A stretch of 11,795 bases of DNA from positions 1 to 11,795 of the forward strand of contig JBLMYQ010000028.1 in the NCBI GenBank assembly GCA_050258375.1, written 5' to 3'. A program made the translations under genes and the position numbers. Positions 1-7,113 of this stretch are shown here, in pieces (the first letter of the stretch is position 1; every line of letters begins with the position of its first letter). The notes below the pieces were generated by a model. It had not been told where the DNA came from. It saw nothing but the letters and a program-made list of their open reading frames with translations, and did no database searches. The DNA is from JBLMYQ01 sp050258375 (GTDB lineage: Bacteria > Bacillota > Clostridia > Acetivibrionales > UBA4821).

Positions 1-1
1 A

Positions 2-1261
2 AATAAGTATTTAGGGGTAAAAAGGTATTGGGATTATAATTTTGATAACAGCATAACCACTACAAAATCAGAGGAAGATTATTTATATGAATTAAGAAGT
101 TTGTTTGAAAGAGCAGTAACCAGGCAATTGGTCAGCGATGTCCCTATTGGGAGCTATCTTAGCGGAGGAATAGATTCTGGTTCGATAACATCTATTGCAA
201 GCAGGAGTATAAATAGGCTGCTTACATTTACTTGTGGGTTTGATATGACTTCTGTAACAGGCTTTGAGGCAAGCTTTGATGAAAGAGTACCGGCAGAGAT
301 GATGTCAAATGTCTTTAAAACAGAACATTATGAGATGGTCATTCATGCCGGAGATATGCCCTATATAATGCCTAAGCTTATTTATCATTTGGAAGATTTA
401 AGATTAGGAATGTGCTATCAGAACCATTTTATTTCAAGATTGGCAAGTAAATTTGTTAAGGTAGTCTTAAGTGGGGCTGGCGGAGACGAATTATTTGCAG
501 GATACCCTTGGCGGTATTACATAGGACTAGGATCAGAAAGTGAGGATGAATATTATAGACGGTATTATAATTATTGGCAAAGGCTGATTAATGATGAGAA
601 GAAAAAGGATTTTTTCAGCAGCAGGGTTATTAATGAATTACAGGAGCATAGTACCTTTGATATATTTAAAAGCGTATTTCTGAAATCTAAAGATATTAGT
701 AAATATAATATAGACAGTGCGTTGAATAATTCATTGTATTTTGAAGCAAAGACTTTTTTGAATGGCTTATTTATTATTGAAGATAAGCTTAGTATGGCGA
801 ATTCTCTGGAGAGCAGAGTGCCATTCATGGATGATGAAATAGTAGAATTTTCAATGAGATTACCGGTAAATTTCAAGTTAGGGAATTATTCAAAGCTTAA
901 GAGGGTTGATGAGAATATATTAGGGAGAAAAGAGATTTTTTTTGAGACAAATGATGGGAAAACGCTGCTGAGAAAAGCTATGGAGGGTTATATACCAAAG
1001 CAAATACTGGAAAGAAAAAAACAAGGATTTTCAGCGCCGGATGAGTCATGGTACAAAGGTGAAAGCCTCAGCTATGTAAGAGAAATTCTTCTGGATAAAA
1101 ATACATTAAACAGAGGATATTTTAAGCCCAAATTTATTGAGCAGGTTCTTAATGAACACTGCCAGGGTAAAAAAAATCATAGGTTGTTTATTTGGTCACT
1201 CTTGTGTTTCGAGTGGTGGAATAGAATTTTTATTGACAATAGTATGGCAGATTATCTTTAG
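2..1261 (+). CDS. asnB: AsnB-type asparagine synthase (glutamine-hydrolysing), C-terminal part, 5'-truncated by window edge
   Basis: The reading frame is open from base 2, so the true start and the N-terminal glutaminase domain lie upstream; 419 residues are visible against about 600 in the full family. The visible part is the ATP-dependent synthetase domain, which adenylates a carboxylate and transfers ammonia to make an amide. In visible-fragment numbering, the pyrophosphate-loop motif SGGIDS is at 54-59, SGAGGDELFAGY at 157-168, RVPFMDD at 272-278 and KQGFSAP at 340-346, all in the usual family order. The TTG at base 101 is internal, not the start. The TAG stop is followed 12 bases later by the next gene. 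AsnB paralogues are common in bacterial polysaccharide loci, where they may amidate a uronic acid or similar carboxylate on the glycan; that role here is inferred from context. Housekeeping asparagine synthesis is the alternative. Confidence 0.9.
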   Translation, partial: NKYLGVKRYWDYNFDNSITTTKSEEDYLYELRSLFERAVTRQLVSDVPIGSYLSGGIDSGSITSIASRSINRLLTFTCGFDMTSVTGFEASFDERVPAEMMSNVFKTEHYEMVIHAGDMPYIMPKLIYHLEDLRLGMCYQNHFISRLASKFVKVVLSGAGGDELFAGYPWRYYIGLGSESEDEYYRRYYNYWQRLINDEKKKDFFSSRVINELQEHSTFDIFKSVFLKSKDISKYNIDSALNNSLYFEAKTFLNGLFIIEDKLSMANSLESRVPFMDDEIVEFSMRLPVNFKLGNYSKLKRVDENILGRKEIFFETNDGKTLLRKAMEGYIPKQILERKKQGFSAPDESWYKGESLSYVREILLDKNTLNRGYFKPKFIEQVLNEHCQGKKNHRLFIWSLLCFEWWNRIFIDNSMADYL

Positions 1262-1267
1262 GGGGGA
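1261..1267 (+). promoter_or_regulatory. G-rich ribosome binding site for a TTG start
   Basis: A run of six G followed by AT sits 7-8 bases before the TTG at 1274. It begins on the last base of the upstream stop codon. No ATG in this frame lies close enough to give the full glycosyltransferase N-terminus, so this site supports the TTG as the start. Confidence 0.55.
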
Positions 1268-1273
1268 TTACAG

Positions 1274-2443
1274 TTGAAAAAAATCAGACTATTATACAGC
1301 TTTGCGCATATTACACACCCGGTTGTTGAAATGCTTAATTCGCTGTTGTCCCACGAAGAAATCGAATATATTCTTGTATTTACCCCTTTTGGTTGTGATA
1401 GAGAATATTTAAGGAACATTTCACAAAAGAGCAAGGTGAATATTATTTCTATGGGAAAATACTCTGGAAAATTTTCAGGGAAAGTATTCAAGGTGTTCTA
1501 TATAATCTATTTCTTTATTCTATTATTTAACTGTATCCGGCATAAAATAAATTTAATTCATGCCCATATGGCACAGAATGATGAAACGTTGGTGTGTTTT
1601 GCTGTTTCAAAAGTCTTAAGAATAAAAATAATAGTCAGAATGTTGGGAAAAGAAAGGGAACTGGAGAAATTCAGGATTCTTAGAAGAAAAGCTGCAAAAC
1701 TGGTAATCCAAAATTCAAATCATTTAATTTGCGTTGATAAAACCCTTACAGCTGTAGCTGAAAGGTTAAAAGTTCCTTCTGATAAAGTTACCTTGATGCA
1801 TAATTACGTTAACATACAGCGGATAAATAAATTTATTCAAATTACTAATAGAGACGATATAAAAAATAAATATGGCATACCTACAAATAAAAAAATAATA
1901 CTGTTTAATCATAGGATAATACCTTTCAAGCGGCCTTTGCTTTATATTGACTGCATAAAAGAAGTAGTTGGAGGAGCAGATAACTGTCATTTCTTGTTTG
2001 CTGGCTCTAAAAGGATAAATACTGACTTGGGTTTGAGAATTCAACAAAAAATTTGTGAGTATCATATACAAGATAATATTACATGGCTTGACTGGCAGCT
2101 TAATGGTAACGAAATTGATGAAATATATTATATAAGTGACATTGCTGTTAATATATCCGAGTTAGTGGTTCCCAGTCTTGCTACCTTGGAAGCAATGAGC
2201 TTTGGGGCGGCATTGGTTATAGCTGATGAAACAGATAGTGAAATATATGTTAAAAACGGATTTAATGGATTTATAGTTAAACCCAATAAAGATGATGTTT
2301 CGGATTCGATAATAAAAATATCATCTGATGAGCCTCTGTTAAATACTATGAAAAACAACAGCTTACAGCTGGCAAAAGACAGGTTTGATATTAAGGTTTG
2401 GGGAGAAAAGATTTTAAAAATTTATTTTGAGAATGTAAGCTAA
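1274..2443 (+). CDS. GT4-like glycosyltransferase with altered EX7E motif
   Basis: This is a 389-residue soluble GT-B fold glycosyltransferase, expected to transfer a sugar from a nucleotide donor to a lipid-linked acceptor at the cytoplasmic face. The N-terminal half begins with a hydrophobic beta strand (IRLLYSFAH) and the C-terminal half starts near HRIIPFKRP (213-221), where R214 and K219 match the donor-phosphate-binding positions of family 4. The end has the usual FNGFIVKP strand and terminal helix. The catalytic loop reads SELVVPSLATLEAM: the second motif Glu is E306, but Val298 occupies the first Glu position and the nearest Glu, E296, is two residues early. The start is TTG with a G-rich upstream site. 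The stop TAA overlaps the ATG of the flippase gene by one base (TAATG), suggesting translational coupling. Donor and linkage are unknown. Confidence 0.83.
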   Translation: MKKIRLLYSFAHITHPVVEMLNSLLSHEEIEYILVFTPFGCDREYLRNISQKSKVNIISMGKYSGKFSGKVFKVFYIIYFFILLFNCIRHKINLIHAHMAQNDETLVCFAVSKVLRIKIIVRMLGKERELEKFRILRRKAAKLVIQNSNHLICVDKTLTAVAERLKVPSDKVTLMHNYVNIQRINKFIQITNRDDIKNKYGIPTNKKIILFNHRIIPFKRPLLYIDCIKEVVGGADNCHFLFAGSKRINTDLGLRIQQKICEYHIQDNITWLDWQLNGNEIDEIYYISDIAVNISELVVPSLATLEAMSFGAALVIADETDSEIYVKNGFNGFIVKPNKDDVSDSIIKISSDEPLLNTMKNNSLQLAKDRFDIKVWGEKILKIYFENVS

Positions 2444-4020
2444 TGGGTAGTAGTGGAGTGTTTGAAGAAAAACGGCTTTCAGAGCAGGTGACGTCTGCGC
2501 TGTTTTGGAACACGGTTACAATTCCTGTAATTTATCTTATATCATTTGTATCTTCAATTTTTGTAGCAAGATTTCTTGGACCTGATAAATTCAGCATATT
2601 TGGCATAGTAAACTCAATACTTAACAGCTTAATGATCTATATAGATTTTGGATTGGTAACAGGTATAATAAAATTTCTTCCTGAGGCTAGAGAGGGACAA
2701 AATGGCTTAGAAGAAGGCATATTAACGCTAATTGTTGCCGCGAAGGCAGGGTTATCAATTTTAGCAGCAGCCTTAATAAATGTTTTTAGTGACTTTTTTG
2801 CAGGAATATTTAATCTTGGCAGTGACTCAAAATTATTCTTGGCTTTTGTAAGCATTTTACTGCTGCTTAGTATTATTGAGGATATATCCAACACAATTTT
2901 AATATCCGAATTCAAACATAAAACCAGCAGGCTGATTTATATATCTTCAAGTATTTTGCTGCCACTTCTGAATATATTGGTGGTTGTATTGGGCTGCGGA
3001 GTAAGGGCGCTTTTACTTGTAATGATAATAGTAGGAGCCTATAAAGCTGTCTTATCAGTTTATTATTCAAATTTATGGACTAAAATTAATTTTCAGCAGC
3101 TCAAAGATTTTACAGCTAACAATTTTACACTGCTAAAAAGGTACTTTGAATTCTGCTTATCAGGGTATGTGATACGCTTTGCCAGATACCTGTGGGATAT
3201 CAGCTTTATGGTTTTATTGGCGGTATTATTAGGATACAACAGCGCCATCCCGTTCTTGATGATTGGATATATATTAGTTCAAAAGATTACAACCTTACTA
3301 TATGCGCCGTTTGATAAGATGATTCCATCCATAATCAGCAGGGCAGCCCTTGACAAAACAACAGAAGAATTGAATAAGTATTATGATGCTGTAAACAAAT
3401 ATATTATTATTGTTTATCTGCCAATAGGATTTTTACTGTATACAATTTTTCCACAGATAATTGTTATGTTCTATGGAGCAGAGTACCAAAGCTCGGTAAT
3501 ATATGCTCAGATTTTTTTAATTATTTTCTTTTTAAGTACACTTGCTTCATTAGGTAATACTATCTTGTTTCAGTATGAGAAATATAAGCTGATTTATATA
3601 AGTCTATTCATTTCGCTTTTGATTTTACTGCTTGTACCCATATCAAAATACGTATTTTTTTCCATAGTACCGATTGTTATAATTATTGGTATTTCTAAAA
3701 ATTTATTTCATATTTTTACTTGCATCCAAATGCATAGAATTTTTAAAGATGTTAAGTATCCTACAGGCTTCTTGTTAAAAGTCTTATCATGCAGCCTGCC
3801 GCAGATGATGTTGTTCGTTTTGTTTAATAATTTTTTTACTCAAAATATACTCGGCTTGCTGTTATATGGTTTGGGCTATTTCATGGTTTTTATATTGATG
3901 CTGGTTTTGACAAATCCATTTTCAGATAAAGAAAAAGAATATATCAAGTTGAAATTGATAGCGTTGTCTCGCAAAAAAAAGTCAGTCAAAATAGTAGCTA
4001 TAACCGAGGTGAATGAATAA
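2443..4020 (+). CDS. Wzx-type polysaccharide repeat-unit flippase (MOP/MATE superfamily)
   Basis: This 525-residue integral membrane protein is expected to flip the undecaprenyl-diphosphate-linked repeat unit from the inner to the outer face of the cytoplasmic membrane. Hydrophobic segments run through nearly its whole length, about 12-14 by eye. The N-terminus matches the Polysacc_synt family layout: a short charged start, a first helix with SFVSSIFVARFLGPDKF around residues 27-43, then a second helix and IDFGLVTGIIKFLPE. Charged loops such as LDKTTEELNKYYDAVNKY (around 302-320) separate helices in the middle, and the C-terminus ends in a lysine-rich cytoplasmic tail. Length is within the family range of roughly 420-530. 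The ATG overlaps the upstream stop by one base. Wzx names are assigned by locus and the gene diverges quickly, so no specific symbol is given. Its presence beside a Wzy-like protein argues against an ABC-exported glycan. Confidence 0.9.
   Translation: MGSSGVFEEKRLSEQVTSALFWNTVTIPVIYLISFVSSIFVARFLGPDKFSIFGIVNSILNSLMIYIDFGLVTGIIKFLPEAREGQNGLEEGILTLIVAAKAGLSILAAALINVFSDFFAGIFNLGSDSKLFLAFVSILLLLSIIEDISNTILISEFKHKTSRLIYISSSILLPLLNILVVVLGCGVRALLLVMIIVGAYKAVLSVYYSNLWTKINFQQLKDFTANNFTLLKRYFEFCLSGYVIRFARYLWDISFMVLLAVLLGYNSAIPFLMIGYILVQKITTLLYAPFDKMIPSIISRAALDKTTEELNKYYDAVNKYIIIVYLPIGFLLYTIFPQIIVMFYGAEYQSSVIYAQIFLIIFFLSTLASLGNTILFQYEKYKLIYISLFISLLILLLVPISKYVFFSIVPIVIIIGISKNLFHIFTCIQMHRIFKDVKYPTGFLLKVLSCSLPQMMLFVLFNNFFTQNILGLLLYGLGYFMVFILMLVLTNPFSDKEKEYIKLKLIALSRKKKSVKIVAITEVNE
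4006..4011 (+). promoter_or_regulatory. Shine-Dalgarno-like GAGGTG, unusually close to the start
   Basis: GAGGTG (GAGGTGA with the next base) is a strong anti-SD match but ends only one base before the ATG at 4013. The spacing is shorter than usual. It lies inside the 3' end of the flippase gene. This makes the choice between 4013 and the in-frame ATG at 4052 uncertain. Confidence 0.4.
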
Positions 4021-5233
4021 ATTATTTTATACAAAAAGAAAGATTGGATTAATGAGAGTAAACAAAAATAAAAAAATAGTAATATCTGCAAGCATTGCTG
4101 GCATAAAAAGGGCTGAAAATTTTCCTGAATGGTGCCTTGCTAAATATTTTGCTGAAAATCAAAGAGAGGTAATATTATTTTGTTATCCTGCCAAGGATGA
4201 AGAACCTTTAATTCATAAGGGCATAAAAGTGATGCAGTATAAGAGATTGGCAGGTATCAGCCTTAAGCTGATGCTTGATATATTTTTATTGAGGCGGGAT
4301 ATTGAAGCCATTTATTTATTTCAAATCAGGACAGATATTAATTGGGTATTTTGTGTGCTAAAAAAATTAAGGCTGATAAAATCAAAGATAATCTTTATTC
4401 CTAATGGGATTTTCCATGATGAATATATTGTTAAGGACAGGGATTTTCCTTTTAGATATCCCCACAGCTATAAAAATATTATTTTTAATTTTAAAGATTT
4501 TATAAAAAAACCCTCCATTAAACAGTGGAGAAATTATATATTTCATATGCCTTTTAAAGCCGCAGATGCTGTGATTGCATGGGGGGAATATGAAAGAAAA
4601 GAAATAGTTGAGAATATGAGAATAGATAGCAAGAGCATTTTTCTTCATCATCCGGTTAATGTAAAGGTTGAAAGAAGAAAAACCGAAAATAGCAGCTATA
4701 ATTTGCTGTATATTGGGCAGATAAAAAAACGTAAAGGCTGGGATATAGCAATTAAAGCAGTGAAGCTTTTGAAGGAGGAGTATCCCAAAATCAAGCTGAT
4801 ATTTGTTACTTATGACTCAGTCAGACTTAACAGCTTAAAGGAATTGATCTCTAGAGAGGATGCTCAGGATTATATTGATATAAGGTTGAGGATAAAGGAT
4901 ACAGAAAAATGGGATTTGTACAAAAAGTGCAGTGTATTAGTATTCCCGACAAGGTATGAAGGCTTTGGGCTTCCTGTAATTGAGGCAATGATGAAAGGGT
5001 GTGCGGTTGTTGCTTCGGATTCTCCTGCGGTTAATGAAATTGTAAAACACGAAGAAAATGGGCTTATTGCAAAATATGAAAGCCCTGAAGATACAGCACA
5101 GCAGGTAGCCAGACTGCTGGATTCGGTTGAGCTTAGACAAAGGATTATTAGTAATGCCTATGAAACTGCTTTGGAATATGACTACAAAAAATGCTGTAAA
5201 CAATTGGAGATGTTTGTTAATGACATACAATAA
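4013..5233 (+). CDS. GT4 family glycosyltransferase
   Basis: This 406-residue cytosolic GT-B glycosyltransferase probably adds one sugar to the lipid-linked repeat unit. The C-terminal donor-binding domain opens with YIGQIKKRKGWD (G235, K241), the usual glycine and basic residue that hold the nucleotide-sugar phosphates. A complete EX7E motif follows in TRYEGFGLPVIEAM (E316 and E324), then GCAVVASDSPAVNEIV and ENGLI, all canonical for family 4. The start is uncertain. The ATG at 4013 overlaps the flippase stop by 8 bases and has GAGGTG very close upstream. The ATG at 4052 would trim 13 residues and put the first beta strand (KKIVISASIAG) nearer the N-terminus, but has only a weak purine run upstream. 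The longer form is given. The 3' end overlaps the methyltransferase gene by 14 bases. Confidence 0.9.
   Translation: MNKLFYTKRKIGLMRVNKNKKIVISASIAGIKRAENFPEWCLAKYFAENQREVILFCYPAKDEEPLIHKGIKVMQYKRLAGISLKLMLDIFLLRRDIEAIYLFQIRTDINWVFCVLKKLRLIKSKIIFIPNGIFHDEYIVKDRDFPFRYPHSYKNIIFNFKDFIKKPSIKQWRNYIFHMPFKAADAVIAWGEYERKEIVENMRIDSKSIFLHHPVNVKVERRKTENSSYNLLYIGQIKKRKGWDIAIKAVKLLKEEYPKIKLIFVTYDSVRLNSLKELISREDAQDYIDIRLRIKDTEKWDLYKKCSVLVFPTRYEGFGLPVIEAMMKGCAVVASDSPAVNEIVKHEENGLIAKYESPEDTAQQVARLLDSVELRQRIISNAYETALEYDYKKCCKQLEMFVNDIQ
5206..5210 (+). promoter_or_regulatory. Ribosome binding site that sets the methyltransferase start
   Basis: GGAGA lies nine bases before the ATG at 5220, inside the end of the upstream glycosyltransferase gene. 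The open frame extends further upstream to 5127, but that extension is covered by the glycosyltransferase and lacks a comparable site, so 5220 is preferred. Confidence 0.6.
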
Positions 5234-5873
5234 TAATTATTATAAAGCTTTTGAAAATAATACGGTGAATCTGCCTTATGAGAAGTTAAACCGAATGTTT
5301 AAAATGGTTAGGTATGAATTTGATTGTAAAAGCTTAGCTGTTTTGGATGCAGGATGTGGTACAGGATTAGTATGCAAATATTTAAAGGAAAAAGGAATCA
5401 AGGATATAACAGGAATTGATAATTTTGAATACCCACTTTCGAGGGCTAAAGAATTAGTTACGGAGTGCAATTTTATAAAGGCTGATTTGAATGAGCAGCT
5501 TGAATTACCAGATGGGTCTTTTGATTTAATCATTTCTAATGAAGTAATCGAGCATCTTGAACATCCGGAGATTTTCTTTGAGGAAAGTCGGAGGATATTA
5601 AAAACAGGTGGCAGCTTAATACTTAAAACACCAAACGGGCTTGATATAAACAGATTTATCTGTAAATTAACAAATCGGGTTTGGTATGCTGATAAGGACA
5701 AAACACATATACAATATTTTAATGCCTTATCACTTAAAAATGCACTTGCTTCATGTGGTTTCAAGGATATTATAATCAGAACTGGTACCAAACCGCTATT
5801 AAGTATAAAGGGGATAAAAATTCCACCATTTCCTTTTGTGGGCAACGGGGTAGTGGCAAGAGGGATTAAGTAA
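5220..5873 (+). CDS. Class I SAM-dependent methyltransferase
   Basis: This is a 217-residue cytosolic methyltransferase of the Methyltransf_11/23 type, which transfers a methyl group from S-adenosylmethionine. Motif I is VLDAGCGTG at 41-49. GIDN (65-68) supplies the acidic residue D67 expected to bind the SAM ribose. FDLIISNEVIEHLEHPE (101-117) is motif IV with the usual NEVIEHL signature, and ILKTGGSLILKTPNG is the motif V-VI region. Within a glycan operon the likely target is a sugar hydroxyl, amino group or carboxylate, but methyltransferases of this class act on many substrates and the acceptor cannot be read from sequence. The gene overlaps the upstream glycosyltransferase by 14 bases, and its TAA stop directly abuts the next ATG. 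Confidence 0.9.
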   Translation: MTYNNNYYKAFENNTVNLPYEKLNRMFKMVRYEFDCKSLAVLDAGCGTGLVCKYLKEKGIKDITGIDNFEYPLSRAKELVTECNFIKADLNEQLELPDGSFDLIISNEVIEHLEHPEIFFEESRRILKTGGSLILKTPNGLDINRFICKLTNRVWYADKDKTHIQYFNALSLKNALASCGFKDIIIRTGTKPLLSIKGIKIPPFPFVGNGVVARGIK

Positions 5874-7094
5874 ATGGATAAAAAATCAGATTACAAAATA
5901 GTCTTTTGCCTTCAATCTGGTAATATTACTACCGGCGCGCCTAAAAGCCTGCATCATTACCTTAAATACACCGGATTAAGCAAAGATAATTTTATAGTAC
6001 TTATGCCTTTTAAAGGAGAAAATGCAGAGGCTTTTATTTCAGACCTTGCCGGTATGGGTATAAGGACTGAAATAATAAATAAAGGTCTGGATTTTATGCC
6101 CTTTGAAGAATATTTGCGAAATCCTACAGCTGTTTTGAACAAAATATTTACTTTAAGTATATATATATATAAATTGGCATTGTTCATATTGAAAGAAAAA
6201 CCGCAAGCATTATATATAAACGGCTCAAGAGGGAATACTGAGTCTTTAATAGGAAGGCTTCTGGGGTGCAGGGTTATTTGGCAGGTAAGAGGCTTGGAGG
6301 AGTTAAGCAGATTTAATCTGTCGGCTAAAAAAACGTTGAAAATCAAGGTTAAGCTGTTTCGTGTAAAGTTGCATAATATATGCGCAAAAGCCATAATAGC
6401 TGTATCCAAAAGCGAAGAAAATGTGCTTAAGGGTGTATTGGGGAAAAAAATAAAGAATATATTTGTTGTGCCCAACGGTATTGAGGAAGAGCTTCTTCAA
6501 AAGCAGCTTGAAGTAAAGAAAAGCTGTAATCCGGACGGTAGAATGAGAATAGTTTGTCTTATGTCGACCATATGCTCAACCAAAGGAATATATGATGTTC
6601 TGGATGTAGTAAGAATTTTAAAGACAAAAGGTATAAAGCTTATTTGCAGCATATATGGGAGGTTCGGCAAATTAGCTGATTCAGAAGAAAAAATAAAAGA
6701 ATACTCCCTTGATTTAATAGAAGATGGTTATATCAGGTTTTGTGGTTATACAAATGATGCAGTAAAAGCTTTATCAGAAAATGATATTTTTTTATACCCT
6801 TCTTACTTTGAAGGATTTCCCAGGGCGGTACTTGAAGCTATGGCATCACGGGTAGTTATAGTGGCTTCGGGAATTGATGGTATTCTGGATCAGGTAAAAG
6901 ATATGGAAAGTGCCATATTGTTTCAGCCGGGAGATATTGATGCGATAACAAACGGCATTGAAAAAGTTATTAATGATGAAATATTGAAGGATAAACTGAT
7001 TAATAATGCATACGAGCGGGTTAAAAAGAATTTTATGATAAAAGATGTATCGGCAAGGATAGACAGGATAATTATTGATAATTTAATGACTTGA
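5874..7094 (+). CDS. GT4 family glycosyltransferase
   Basis: This is a 406-residue GT-B glycosyltransferase expected to act on the cytoplasmic side of the membrane in repeat-unit assembly. The N-terminal domain has the loop TTGAPKSLHHYLKY near 20-33, matching the glycine-containing loop that follows the first strand in family 4, and SKSEENVLKGVLG at the end of the acceptor domain. NGIEEEL precedes the linker to the donor domain, where CSTKGIYDVLDV (T236, K237) holds the conserved basic position. The EX7E motif is intact in SYFEGFPRAVLEAM (E313 and E321), with VVIVASGIDGILDQV behind it. The start ATG touches the upstream stop; AGAGGG about nine bases before it, inside the methyltransferase gene, is a good ribosome binding site. 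Nineteen bases separate its TGA from the polymerase gene. Donor sugar unknown. Confidence 0.9.
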   Translation: MDKKSDYKIVFCLQSGNITTGAPKSLHHYLKYTGLSKDNFIVLMPFKGENAEAFISDLAGMGIRTEIINKGLDFMPFEEYLRNPTAVLNKIFTLSIYIYKLALFILKEKPQALYINGSRGNTESLIGRLLGCRVIWQVRGLEELSRFNLSAKKTLKIKVKLFRVKLHNICAKAIIAVSKSEENVLKGVLGKKIKNIFVVPNGIEEELLQKQLEVKKSCNPDGRMRIVCLMSTICSTKGIYDVLDVVRILKTKGIKLICSIYGRFGKLADSEEKIKEYSLDLIEDGYIRFCGYTNDAVKALSENDIFLYPSYFEGFPRAVLEAMASRVVIVASGIDGILDQVKDMESAILFQPGDIDAITNGIEKVINDEILKDKLINNAYERVKKNFMIKDVSARIDRIIIDNLMT

Positions 7095-7113
7095 TTTTAA
7101 AGGCGAGAAACTG

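Noticed and set aside
101..103. TTG as the start of the first gene
   Set aside because: The frame is open upstream to the window edge and encodes YWDYNFD-type sequence typical of the AsnB interdomain region, so the gene is truncated rather than beginning here.
5127..5219. Longer N-terminal extension of the methyltransferase
   Set aside because: It would overlap the upstream glycosyltransferase by over 100 bases, shows no methyltransferase features, and the ATG at 5220 has a better placed GGAGA site.
5276..5845. A 189-residue minus-strand open frame opposite the methyltransferase
   Set aside because: It lies entirely opposite a clearly recognisable methyltransferase, has no convincing ribosome binding site or domain, and is a shadow of AT-rich coding sequence. 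The same applies to the 172-residue minus-strand frame at 5957-6475 and the smaller ones elsewhere.
6158..6172. Alternating TA tract inside a glycosyltransferase gene
   Set aside because: It simply encodes Ile-Tyr repeats in a hydrophobic helix and is too short to count as a functional repeat.
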